From Paulinella micropora (Eukaryota > Cercozoa > Imbricatea > Euglyphida > Paulinellidae): a stretch of 64,000 nucleotides of DNA. The position numbers and the translations under genes were made by a program. The stretch lies in the NCBI GenBank assembly GCA_019918135.1, contig WBZZ01003893.1:202501-266500 (forward strand), in the 5' to 3' direction. Shown piece by piece: positions 20,199 to 28,367 of the stretch (the first letter of the stretch is position 1; the number at the start of each line of letters is the position of its first letter). The notes under the pieces were generated by a model, which saw only the letters and a list, made by a program, of their open reading frames with translations, searched no databases and was not told where the DNA came from.

Positions 20199-21023
20199 TT
20201 ACAAAAACCTTTTGTTGAAATTTTGCCTCAGTTCGTCCGATACAGCATCAACATACAAAAAGTTAAATCGTTCTTTCGTCGCCTCGTGATATTTTTCAAT
20301 GAAGTATTCAGGGCTGTATCCAAGGTCCAAATGTTTATATACAAGTTCTATTTTATCAACACTCTGTCCAGGAAAAATAAGAAGGTAGTCCAGCTGTTTG
20401 ATAGCCTCAGGTCGTAGGTCGTTAAGATACTGACTAGACATAATCACCTTTGACTTGTAGTGTCTATTTTTTTTCAACAGGTCGCTTACGGACTTATCCC
20501 TTAAACCACTACCCAAATCATCTAACACGAACACGACTTCTGGTGTTATGTATTTGCTCGGCCTCGGTGGTTTTTCGCCTCCCTCCTGTTTCTTCTTTTC
20601 TTCTTTACCAAAATAAAGAAACTTCGGCTTCGGTTCTTCTTTCTCGTCTTGAATGATTTCGCCTTCTTCTTGCTCTTCGTCGGGTTTATTCAGTTTATCT
20701 AACTCGTAATCAATAACAGACAGGCCATCCGTTTTCAAATATGTGTATATCGCCATCGGGTTTCCCTTCTTCTTGAAGTGTTTAACCATTTCTTTGTATA
20801 TGTGGTCTTTGTGTATAGTGCTGGCAATAATAACAATACGGGTCTTTTTGTCGGCCGTCCTTTTCAGGATTTCAAACAGTGCCGTTGTCTTGCCACTCTT
20901 CTTGCGAGCGAGAAGAAAAATATTGGCATACGGTTCATCAAACAACTTATATCCTTTTGCCAACTTGTCGCCATCTCCGTTTTGCTTGACTGGTTTAACC
21001 TTTACATTATTTATTTTCTCCAT
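20199..21023 (-). CDS. A32/FtsK-HerA-type DNA packaging ATPase
   Basis: 274 residues from MEKINNVKVKPVKQ; this start matches both other copies, although the frame is open further upstream. Walker A is ARKKSGKTT (Lys45), Walker B is VVFVLDDLG (Asp168, Asp169), and a sensor-like SSQYLNDL follows. A charged Glu/Lys linker lies between. This is the packaging ATPase family of Polintons, virophages and large DNA viruses, which pumps DNA into capsids. It is part of the minus-strand virion gene block. Confidence 0.93.
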   Translation of the reverse strand: MEKINNVKVKPVKQNGDGDKLAKGYKLFDEPYANIFLLARKKSGKTTALFEILKRTADKKTRIVIIASTIHKDHIYKEMVKHFKKKGNPMAIYTYLKTDGLSVIDYELDKLNKPDEEQEEGEIIQDEKEEPKPKFLYFGKEEKKKQEGGEKPPRPSKYITPEVVFVLDDLGSGLRDKSVSDLLKKNRHYKSKVIMSSQYLNDLRPEAIKQLDYLLIFPGQSVDKIELVYKHLDLGYSPEYFIEKYHEATKERFNFLYVDAVSDELRQNFNKRFL

Positions 21024-21089
21024 AGCAGAGACTTCGCCTCCGCACCTCCAAATACTTTTATATATTCTAAAATATATTTTTATTTTACT

Positions 21090-21118
21090 GGCGGGGTCGT
21101 AGGGGGAGCAGGCCCCTA
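21090..21118. repeat. palindromic repeat family A-like, intergenic
   Basis: GGCGGGGTCGTAGGGGGAGC followed by AGGCCCCTAT between the ATPase start and the end of the 119 aa gene. On the minus strand it has the family A order of hairpin then CGACCCCGCC. Confidence 0.55.
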
Positions 21119-21475
21119 TGCCAGAAATTCTAAACAAATAACAATTCTTCCAGCTAGCAGGTCAGTCTCAATGCTACCATTGTCCGTTTTAAGCACTCTA
21201 AATGTGTATTGACCGTCGGTCCAATTAATAATACCTAAGTTGTAGCTAAGATTGGAAATGTTTGCGGTGTTGCTATCAGCGAATGTGCCAATAATACCGA
21301 TGCGGTCCATATGAAGAATTTTTGTTTTCGTTTCAGTCATATCATTCATATAGTGGATAAACTTAACATTCATTCTTGTTGGTGTAAAGTTCAATTTAAT
21401 GGTTTTGTCAAATGTTTTGCTACCGCCCGCAAAATCATTACTCAGAAAAATAATCTTTTGGAATTTATAGTCCAT
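21116..21475 (-). CDS. 119 aa conserved Polinton protein, unknown function
   Basis: Starts MDYKFQKIIFLSNDF and ends LLAGRIVICLEFLA. It is beta-rich, with KFIHYMND, HMDRIGIIGTFADS and NISNLSYNLG conserved in Polinton 2 (43064) and 3 (61202), about 70-80% identical by eye. The small size and its place among capsid genes suggest a minor virion component; no named family is recognised. Confidence 0.65.
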   Translation of the reverse strand: MDYKFQKIIFLSNDFAGGSKTFDKTIKLNFTPTRMNVKFIHYMNDMTETKTKILHMDRIGIIGTFADSNTANISNLSYNLGIINWTDGQYTFRVLKTDNGSIETDLLAGRIVICLEFLA

Positions 21476-21476
21476 T

Positions 21477-21743
21477 GTGATGCTCTCTATATTTACATTT
21501 ATAAACTTTTTATTAATTAATATTTCCGCTCGGACTGCTTGTGATTTCTATTCGCGGGTCAGCGATAAAAAAAATGAAAGTTGTGTGTGGTGTATTCAAA
21601 AAGGAATAGAAACCAAATTTAAATGTGTGTATAAGCCTTTCAGCGATTGGTGTGTTAGTTTTGATGAAGCTATTCCGCTAATCTGTGCTGGTGATAGCTC
21701 TTGGTATAAAGTCTATCTGTATGAATGCTCACTTCTTACTTGA
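21477..21743 (+). CDS. small secreted-looking Cys-rich protein
   Basis: 88 residues on the strand opposite its neighbours. A hydrophobic N-terminus (SIFTFINFLLINISARTA) looks like a signal peptide or anchor, followed by CDFYSRVSDKKNESC.WC and a total of about seven Cys. The start is divergent, one base from the 119 aa gene. Homologues lie at 43422 and about 61604. The Cys pattern faintly recalls PSI-type modules, which I would not press. Possibly an envelope or secreted product. Confidence 0.6.
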   Translation: MMLSIFTFINFLLINISARTACDFYSRVSDKKNESCVWCIQKGIETKFKCVYKPFSDWCVSFDEAIPLICAGDSSWYKVYLYECSLLT

Positions 21744-22067
21744 AGATGGCGATGGAAGACAGATGCCTATTAATAGTGTTAAAATACCCACATAAGTGTT
21801 AGCAACTTCACACGGTAAGTTCTTTTCAGACAACCTCACGATACAAAGGGTGATGATGGCGATAATGATACCCATTTGAAATAAGTATTTGATAAGTCGG
21901 CTGTCGGTTTTTCGCTTTGTCAAACAGCAATCCCAGCTGTCCTCGTATTCGTGGTCTAATTTTTTTTCTTCCTGCTTAATTTGGACATCAAGCACACGGT
22001 TTTTGAGTTCGGGTGTAAGGTCTTCCGTCTCTATGATTGGTGGTGGTGGATGTAATCTAGGCGGCAT
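21729..22067 (-). CDS. two-helix membrane protein
   Basis: 112 residues. A Pro-rich start (MPPRLHPPPPIIE), a charged middle, then two hydrophobic helices, LFQMGIIIAIITLCIVRL and YVGILTLLIGICL, ending LPSPSSSKK. The final helix plus LPSP tail is a pattern seen in small virion membrane proteins of virophages and large DNA viruses. It overlaps the fibre gene end by a few bases. Homologues are at about 43640 and 62027. Confidence 0.7.
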   Translation of the reverse strand: MPPRLHPPPPIIETEDLTPELKNRVLDVQIKQEEKKLDHEYEDSWDCCLTKRKTDSRLIKYLFQMGIIIAIITLCIVRLSEKNLPCEVANTYVGILTLLIGICLPSPSSSKK

Positions 22068-25000
22068 TAGAAGGGAATACTGCTGCTCTTAGTTCTGCTA
22101 ATTGGTTGGTTTGGTCTTGTAATATATTAAGTAAAGTTTTATTTTCTTTTTCTAAATTATTGATTACATCAATAGATGTATCTACTTTTTCTGATAAATG
22201 TTGAAATCCGCTGACCAATATCGGTATAAAACTTGTATATGTTATGCCTTCAAGGTAGCTTTCTCCGTCGTCTGCTTTCATTCCACTTTCAGATACAAAT
22301 TCAGGAAATACTTTTTTGACTTCGTCCGCAATAAATCCGTGGCCTTTTTTTTCTTTCTTCTCATCTGCCTTCCAATAATAAGAACAACAATTTATCTTCA
22401 TTAATTTCTCGCAACAATCCCCGCAGTCTAATGTTTTAATATCCGATTTTAGCCTTCTGTCCGAGGAGTTTGTCCAAGCACCATTAAGCGGAATATAATT
22501 ATAACTGCCTGACGGCTCACCAGTACTAGAGTTTGAAGTAGTCCAAGCATGAAGCAAACCAGTAGAAGAAACAATTACACCATAATTCGTATATCCTCCC
22601 GATTTAAAAAATAGTTGCGGGTCGTTAGTAGAAGCGGGTCTTTTTCGTATTAATAAATTACCGCTGGATGCTGTTGGTAAAACTAACTCTCCCGATGTAT
22701 TAATATTAATCGCCTCAGTGTAAGATATATTGTTTCCAACCGCTGTTCCTGAATTATAATAAAAAGCGAGTTTTCCACCTTTTTGAATTAGAAAGTTTGA
22801 ACCGCTGTGGCTTGATTTCCAGTTCGTGCCATCAAAATAAGCATCAAAACTTAAATTGACATTGTCGTGTGCCCAGTTTAGTTGTTGAAAAACTGGATAG
22901 GCATCGGTTGAAGTTATTGCCTGTATATGTGGCCCTGCTACATTACTCGCCGTCCCGTATATTTCTAAACCACCTGTTGAACCCACTCCCTTTGTTGAGT
23001 TGCCTATGATTATCGGTTTGCCTGATGCTGTTGTTATTTTATCGCTCGTTGTTAATGTTGTTGTTGATACACCCGCACTAGCCGTTATTAACCCTTTTGT
23101 CCATAAAGTGCCGTTTGCCCCGTTTAATGACATTAACAATTGTTCGGAAGAGTTCTCCCATATAAAACCATCGGTTGAAGCATTGCTCACTCTAAATCTA
23201 ACAGCAAAGGAAGTGAAATCATTGCCTGCAACGGCAGACCCTCCCGCTAGACTTCTGGTATTTGTGGCTCCCCCATTTGAAGCCATATAAATGCCATAAC
23301 TGGTGTTGCCAGTGTCCCACAAAAATATTCCTCTCGTATTACCTCCATTAGTATTTCCTTGTATAACTATGCTAGAACCTCCTGTCGCTGTTAATAACCC
23401 GCTTGCGGTTGCTGTTGTTGTTGATATACCCGCATTTGCCGTTATTAATCCACTCGCGGTTGCCGTTGTTGTTGATATACCCGCGGTCGCCGTTAATGTA
23501 GTTCCTGTTATTGTTCCACCGCTTGTTATGTTGTTGCTGTTCATATCCAAAGCACCATAAAACCGCATTCCCCCAGCATTGTTAAAACGGACAATGTCGG
23601 ACGAAGCACTTTTATTATCCAAAAGTTTTGAAATATAAAGTCCCGCCCCTTTTACATCAGCCGCTACATTCGTAAATACATAACCTCGTTGGTTCGCGGT
23701 TCCGCTTGTAGCGGTATTTAGAGTAAATAAGAAATACTGATAGTCTCCTGATGTCTGTGAAAAGAATATATCTCCTCCATTTTGGTTTAATATCCTCGCC
23801 CCATTATATGTTATATTTCCTCCATTAGTGATAGTTTGATTATTAAAATCGGCATTGTTCGTTAAAGTTAGATATTTTATCACAGTGCTCGCCCCATTAA
23901 ATGTTTTGCTTCCTGTTATGGTTTGGTCTGTTGATAGTTTTACATTTTGCCCGTCCAATGTGTCCGCATACCCTTTTGTCGCTCCGTCCGTTGCTAATGT
24001 CGGAGTTCCAAGGTTGGCTATTTTGCTACTATTACAATCTAACCCCGAAGCATTTACCCAACCGACAATCGTCCCGTCAATAATAAAACTTATTTTTTTG
24101 GCAGAAATTTCAAAGTTGTAATATGTTGCAGTTTTCATATCCAAACTAGCAATTGACCCGATATTACTTGTAGAATTGAAAACGATAAATGTTCCTTTTG
24201 TGGCCGCGTTCGTTGAATTTCCTGTTATTTCAAGACCACTACTATATGTCTTAATTCCTGCTATGGATTGGTTTCCTGTTAGTTTCACATTTTGGCCGTC
24301 TAATGTATCAACATACGTTTTATTCGCCCCGTCCGTTGTTGCTGTTGGTGTGGCTAAGTTTGTTATTTTTCTATTGTTTAGAGATAGTGTCGTGCCTGTT
24401 GCTGTCGCGATTACATTATCCCCCGCATATAAATCAACATATGACCCCGTTATTTGTATTGGATAATAGGCCGCGGTTGCTATTTTTTGTGCCACAATCT
24501 CTCCTATATTTGTTGCCGTATCAAAGGCAATACCGATACCATCAAAAGCGGCTGGACCAGTAGCACCCCGCACTTCTATTGTTGATGTAAATTTTTTATT
24601 CCCTGCTATGGTTTGGTCTCCTGTTAGTTTGACGACAGAAGTATCAAGAGTAGAAACATCAACACCATCAACAAGATTAACATTTGTTATACTTTGGCTT
24701 TTCATATCAATCCCCGCACTAGCATTTACCACATTGCTGAATGTTTTGGTTCCTGCTATGGTTTGGTCTCCTGTTAGTTTAACGACTGCGGTATCAATAG
24801 CCGAAACATCAATACCGTCAACCAAATTTACATTTGTTATTGAAAATCCTCCCATATTTAAACTGCCCGTCATAGCCGTTGTGCCGTCCTTTGCTAGTTT
24901 CGTATCAGTATATGCTTTTGTTGAAGCATCGCCGTCATAGAATGGTGCGGGCAGTCCGCTGATTGCTGTTGTGCTGTTAAAATTTAAAACATTATTTGTC

Positions 25001-25788
25001 AATGTCATTCCGCCCCCTGTTGTTGGAGCAAAAAGTATGGACGAGCCTACAAAAGATAATGGATAGCCCGTTGCTCCACCCGCTTCCGACGAATAAATAG
25101 AACCCATATTATTGTTGTAATTGAAGAATAACTTGCCAGTGTTTAATGGATTTGAGTCTTTTACGGCCACATAAGTAGTAAATGTTTTATTTCCTGTTAT
25201 AGTCTGGTCTCCTGTTAGTTTTACCACGGAACTATCAAGAGCAGAAACATCAATTCCATCAACATTACCGACATTTGCTACATTAAACCCTCCCATATTT
25301 AAATCCCCTATCATCATAGCGAGCCCATCCAATCTAAGAAAAGGAGAAGCAACATTTCGCCATTGCCCAGTGCTGTAAATAAGCAGTTGGTTATTGGCGG
25401 GGGTGCCTGTTATGACTACATCACTTAAAGCATCTATTGATTTAGTTGCTATCCTTGTGTCAAAATCTGTATTAGCCCTTGCTGTGGTGTAGTATAAGTT
25501 AGTTCCTTCGGCTAGGTTAGTGGTTGATTTAGTGGTTAGTCGCGCATCAAACCTACCATCAGTATAGTATAGATTAGTGCCTTCTTTTAAGTCGGTCGTT
25601 GATTTTAAAGCCAACCTCGCATCAAATCGGCTATTAGTAAAATAAAGATTTACGGGGTCAGCATCTTCTGGCACCCTATCTGTGTATAAGCCCACTATGT
25701 TTGTGTTCGTTAAATCAAGGTTGGCTATATCTAGACTATCAACCGCGATTTCAGACAAGCCTAAGAGCGATTTATATTGACTGCCCAT
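22057..25788 (-). CDS. long fibre with C-terminal S74-type chaperone domain
   Basis: 1243 residues from MGSQYKSLLGLSE; the frame is open upstream but the next Met regions are antisense low complexity, and Polinton 2 shares this start area. Repeats include DLKEGTNLYYT and at least six copies of VKLTGDQTI.G.K.F, then beta-rich LTTSDKITTA units. Residues about 1106-1243 begin NSSDRRLKSDI and include GHGFIADEV, matching the intramolecular chaperone (Peptidase_S74) of phage tail spikes and fibres, which self-cleaves after trimerisation. A coiled coil (NNLEKENKTLL) ends the protein. Likely the receptor-binding fibre. TATATACA abuts the ATG. Confidence 0.88.
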   Translation of the reverse strand: MGSQYKSLLGLSEIAVDSLDIANLDLTNTNIVGLYTDRVPEDADPVNLYFTNSRFDARLALKSTTDLKEGTNLYYTDGRFDARLTTKSTTNLAEGTNLYYTTARANTDFDTRIATKSIDALSDVVITGTPANNQLLIYSTGQWRNVASPFLRLDGLAMMIGDLNMGGFNVANVGNVDGIDVSALDSSVVKLTGDQTITGNKTFTTYVAVKDSNPLNTGKLFFNYNNNMGSIYSSEAGGATGYPLSFVGSSILFAPTTGGGMTLTNNVLNFNSTTAISGLPAPFYDGDASTKAYTDTKLAKDGTTAMTGSLNMGGFSITNVNLVDGIDVSAIDTAVVKLTGDQTIAGTKTFSNVVNASAGIDMKSQSITNVNLVDGVDVSTLDTSVVKLTGDQTIAGNKKFTSTIEVRGATGPAAFDGIGIAFDTATNIGEIVAQKIATAAYYPIQITGSYVDLYAGDNVIATATGTTLSLNNRKITNLATPTATTDGANKTYVDTLDGQNVKLTGNQSIAGIKTYSSGLEITGNSTNAATKGTFIVFNSTSNIGSIASLDMKTATYYNFEISAKKISFIIDGTIVGWVNASGLDCNSSKIANLGTPTLATDGATKGYADTLDGQNVKLSTDQTITGSKTFNGASTVIKYLTLTNNADFNNQTITNGGNITYNGARILNQNGGDIFFSQTSGDYQYFLFTLNTATSGTANQRGYVFTNVAADVKGAGLYISKLLDNKSASSDIVRFNNAGGMRFYGALDMNSNNITSGGTITGTTLTATAGISTTTATASGLITANAGISTTTATASGLLTATGGSSIVIQGNTNGGNTRGIFLWDTGNTSYGIYMASNGGATNTRSLAGGSAVAGNDFTSFAVRFRVSNASTDGFIWENSSEQLLMSLNGANGTLWTKGLITASAGVSTTTLTTSDKITTASGKPIIIGNSTKGVGSTGGLEIYGTASNVAGPHIQAITSTDAYPVFQQLNWAHDNVNLSFDAYFDGTNWKSSHSGSNFLIQKGGKLAFYYNSGTAVGNNISYTEAININTSGELVLPTASSGNLLIRKRPASTNDPQLFFKSGGYTNYGVIVSSTGLLHAWTTSNSSTGEPSGSYNYIPLNGAWTNSSDRRLKSDIKTLDCGDCCEKLMKINCCSYYWKADEKKEKKGHGFIADEVKKVFPEFVSESGMKADDGESYLEGITYTSFIPILVSGFQHLSEKVDTSIDVINNLEKENKTLLNILQDQTNQLAELRAAVFPSNAA

Positions 25789-25801
25789 TGTATATATTAT
25801 C
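25789..25801 (-). promoter_or_regulatory. TATA-type box abutting fibre start
   Basis: GATAATATATACA directly before the ATG on the minus strand; supports the start chosen at 25788. Confidence 0.5.
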
Positions 25802-25852
25802 TTAATTAAAATATTATATTTAGGAAAATATAGCAACCCATAGCAAGCAGTT

Positions 25853-26350
25853 ATGCCGGGCAAATCTTCGGTAGAAAATCTTAAAATCGCTAATGCGAGG
25901 CGAAAGGAAAAGGCTAAGCAGAGAAAGATAGAGAAGGCCAGGGAATTACTAGCGGAGGAAGAGGCGAAGAATGTTAAAGAAATGACCAATGATGAAAAGA
26001 TGGACCACGTGTCTAAAAAGCAGTTGGCGAAGGATATGATTGATGGGCGGGACGGTGAGATAAGTGAGGAGAGCAGTTCGGAAGAAGAGGTTGAACAGGA
26101 CTTTGCTGACCTAATTGCCCAACGAGTTGCGGGTATAAAATTAAAGACTAAACAGAAGAAGGCGAAGAAAGTGGCAAAAAAGAAAGTGGAAGAGGAGAGT
26201 GAGAGTGAGAGCGAAAGTGAAGAAGAGGAACAGCCCAAGAAAGGTAAAGGTAAGAAGACTGGCCGTGTTAATGTCAATGTTTATAACCAACATCCCGAGA
26301 AACCAAAAAAAGAAAACAATGATGTTTCAAAAATGTTTCTTAAATTTTGA
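25853..26350 (+). CDS. 165 aa charged coiled protein, unknown
   Basis: Basic N-terminal helix (ANARRKEKAKQRKIEKARE), acidic middle (EESSSEEE, ESESESESEEEE), Lys-rich part and a conserved tail VNVNVYNQ...DVSKMFLKF. The Polinton 2 counterpart at 47599 shares the charge layout and the tail. It faces the fibre start divergently and precedes the integrase on the same strand. Function not recognised. Confidence 0.6.
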   Translation: MPGKSSVENLKIANARRKEKAKQRKIEKARELLAEEEAKNVKEMTNDEKMDHVSKKQLAKDMIDGRDGEISEESSSEEEVEQDFADLIAQRVAGIKLKTKQKKAKKVAKKKVEEESESESESEEEEQPKKGKGKKTGRVNVNVYNQHPEKPKKENNDVSKMFLKF

Positions 26351-26390
26351 AACTTTTTAAAAATCTTTCAATATAAGGAACACCAAAAAA

Positions 26391-26413
26391 GTCGGGTCGT
26401 AGGGTGTCCCTAC
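26391..26413. repeat. palindromic repeat family A-like before integrase
   Basis: GTCGGGTCGTAGGGTGTCCC then TAC, directly in front of the integrase start. Short hairpin GTAGGG(tg)TCCCTAC. Confidence 0.55.
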
Positions 26414-26414
26414 A

Positions 26415-27416
26415 ATGGACCATAAACACAGCAATCCACAAAATACTGAAACGGAGTCGGAGTCTCCGCAAGATAAGGAAGAACTTGAAAAAAAGAAAAT
26501 TGAAGAAGCTTCTGAAATACACCATCAATCTAAGACCCCTAAAAAATGGAATACTATACTATCCCCTGAGCCTGAACCATTAAGCCAAGTGTTCATTGAC
26601 TTAATGGATATGTCTAAAATAGCAACTAAGAAAGGAAACAAAAACTACAACTTTGGTTTAGTAATGATTGATGTTTATTCTCGTCGTGGCTGGATTGAAC
26701 CGATAAAAAATAAATCAACTGGTGAAGTATTGGAAGGATTAAAAAAAATGCAGAAACCTAAAAGGATTACGTCCGACAACGGGAGTGAATATAAAGGTCA
26801 AGTTGCTGAATACTTGAAAGAGAACGGAATTCAACATACAACTAACGAAGTTGGCGACCACCGAACTATGGGAATAGTAGATAGATTTATTAGAACAATA
26901 AGAAATGATTTAAATTTTATGTGGGAAGTTAATGACGATTTTGTTTGGGTTCCTTACATTAATGAAATTGTTGATAATTATAATAACACATTTCATAATA
27001 CGATAAAAGCCACACCTATGGAAGTCTATGAGGGCAAAAAGAAGAACGACCAAGAAATATATAGAGCAGGTCTTATCAATAAGTTTCCAAAAGGGGAAAC
27101 AGTCAGGAAAGAACTAGAACGAACTGTTTTCAGTAAAGGCGATGTTCAGTATTCAAAGAAGGTATATACGGTTAAAGGCCGAAAGGGATTCAAGTTGATA
27201 CTTAATGAAAACGAACTAGTTAGCCCTCAACAGTTATTAAAGTCTAAAATGAATGAACAACTTGAAGAAGAAATAAAACCTCAACTAGCAGATAAAGTCA
27301 AGGAAGCTACAAAAGAAAAAAAGACCGGCCACTTATTAAAGTCATTAGACATAAAACCGGAGAATATTCGTAGTAGTGCCCGGATTAAAAAGAAAAAAGA
27401 AATATTAGATTTGTAA
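26415..27416 (+). CDS. Polinton rve integrase
   Basis: 333 residues. A charged N-terminus is followed by KWNTI and the rve core: VFIDLMD (Asp62), TSDNGSEYKG (Asp121) and GDHRTMGIVDRFIRT with an acidic Asp156 at DD35-like spacing; the same GI(V/I)DRFIRT occurs in Polinton 2. NNTFHNTIKATPMEVY is the usual C-terminal end of the core. After it a KVYTVKGRKGFKLIL segment could be a small beta-barrel or chromo-like DNA/histone binder. It would integrate the element and create the 6-bp duplications seen here. Confidence 0.93.
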   Translation: MDHKHSNPQNTETESESPQDKEELEKKKIEEASEIHHQSKTPKKWNTILSPEPEPLSQVFIDLMDMSKIATKKGNKNYNFGLVMIDVYSRRGWIEPIKNKSTGEVLEGLKKMQKPKRITSDNGSEYKGQVAEYLKENGIQHTTNEVGDHRTMGIVDRFIRTIRNDLNFMWEVNDDFVWVPYINEIVDNYNNTFHNTIKATPMEVYEGKKKNDQEIYRAGLINKFPKGETVRKELERTVFSKGDVQYSKKVYTVKGRKGFKLILNENELVSPQQLLKSKMNEQLEEEIKPQLADKVKEATKEKKTGHLLKSLDIKPENIRSSARIKKKKEILDL

Positions 27417-27510
27417 GTTATTGAAATTAAAAATCAGTAAGACAATTTAATATATTTGAACAGACTTAACAGATTTAATATTAAAACAAAACTGAAACTT
27501 GAGAAAGCAA

Positions 27511-28056
27511 CTAAACATTAGCAGCCTCATCCTCCACAACAGCCTCATCATTCTCACCTTCTTCATCCTCCTCCTCCTCATCCTCCTCCACCTCAGCATC
27601 GAACATTCGAGCTGAATAAACTGTTTTGATTTTTCCAAGCTTTAGTTTCAGAAAAATTTCGTGAACGTTAGCAAGATTTCGGAATAGTACATGCTGACCG
27701 CTCGCTAATACAACAACAAAAAGCTCGGGGAAGCGTGGTGCTGACTTATGTCCCCATACCGCCAATTCGATCCTTTTTTCGTCAGGTTCATCATACACCA
27801 CAGCGGTTCCACTTTCTTTGTCAATGACAGCGTACATAGGCGCAAACCTCATAATAGAGTTAGGGGTACCCTTCTTTCTACCTCCTTTTTTACCTCCCTT
27901 TTTTGCTCCTTTTTTCGCACCAACATTTACAACAAAGTTCAAGCCAGCAACCCCCTTAGTAATATCCTAAACATACAAACATCAATCTGAGCAACAACAA
28001 AAAAAGAAAGAGATTACCTTCACAGGTTCTTCTTCAGGCTTCTTCTTCGGAGGCAT
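27511..28056 (-). CDS. two-exon small basic/acidic protein with a 51-bp GT-AG intron
   Basis: Exon 1 (28018-28056) encodes MPPKKKPEEEPVK. A 51-bp intron (27967-28017) runs from GTAATCTC to TTTAG on the minus strand, and exon 2 (27511-27966) continues in phase 0 with DITKGVAGLNFVVNV. The product, about 165 aa, has Lys/Gly repeats (GAKKGAKKGGKKGGRKKG), a compact middle domain and an acidic tail (EEDEEEEDEEGE). A counterpart with a similar arrangement lies at the same place in Polinton 2. Introns mean nuclear expression. Function unknown; a chromatin- or DNA-binding role is only suggested by the charge. Confidence 0.7.
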
Positions 28057-28180
28057 CTACATAAACACACACAGAGGGACAATATGTGTGCTTATGTAGG
28101 GGCAGTTTAATGTCGTGCCCAGGACATAATATAAAAATTTTGGCTATGAAAATATATCCCTCATATAAAAATATATACAT

Positions 28181-28209
28181 CCGCTTTTGCAAGCGTAGCT
28201 TCGCAATCG
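28181..28209. repeat. palindromic repeat family B, copy 3
   Basis: CCGCTTTTGCAAGCGTAGCT followed by TCGCAATCG, inverted relative to the copies at 8403 and 10889. Confidence 0.8.
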
Positions 28210-28215
28210 TTAGAT

Positions 28216-28339
28216 GTATTGAAATATATACAGCAGTAAGCTGTACCGACTACATACGCTTTGCAAGCGTAGCTTCGCAATCGATAGCTGTATCGCCTAC
28301 AGCGATAGCTGTATTGAAATATATACAGCAGTAAGCTGT
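28216..28339. repeat. 29-bp direct repeat pair
   Basis: GTATTGAAATATATACAGCA followed by GTAAGCTGT occurs identically at 28216-28244 and 28311-28339. Confidence 0.9.
28250..28287. repeat. palindromic repeat family B, copy 4
   Basis: CTACATACGCTTTGCAAGCG then TAGCTTCGCAATCG. The near-perfect stem CTAC(AT)ACGCTT/AAGCGTAG has a 3-nt loop. Confidence 0.85.
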
Positions 28340-28367
28340 TTTGCCCCACATAACATTCAACTATTTT

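Larger units (their letters stand above)
28057..28367. other. non-coding stretch of nested palindromes and direct repeats
   Basis: No gene. It contains two family B palindromes (28181-28209 and 28250-28287), a 29-bp direct repeat (28216-28244 and 28311-28339) and further stem-loops (GATAGCTGTA...TACAGCGATAGCTGT). It lies between two minus-strand genes, and the whole stretch could fold extensively. Confidence 0.8.

Noticed and set aside
21024-21137. Upstream extension of the Polinton 1 ATPase frame
   Set aside because: Both other copies start at the M(E/L)KIN position, with a TATA-type box directly before it.
25789-26277. Upstream extension of the fibre frame (long Ser/Phe-rich stretch)
   Set aside because: Antisense of the charged 165 aa gene; the start at 25788 has a TATA-type box and matches the start area in Polinton 2.
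8004-28339. CRISPR array
   Set aside because: The palindromes are dispersed, partly within genes, and not regularly spaced; no cas-like gene.
28161-28349. 62 aa minus-strand frame in the folded gap
   Set aside because: Made only of repeated palindrome translations (CEATLAKA, YIFQYS); no counterpart in other copies.
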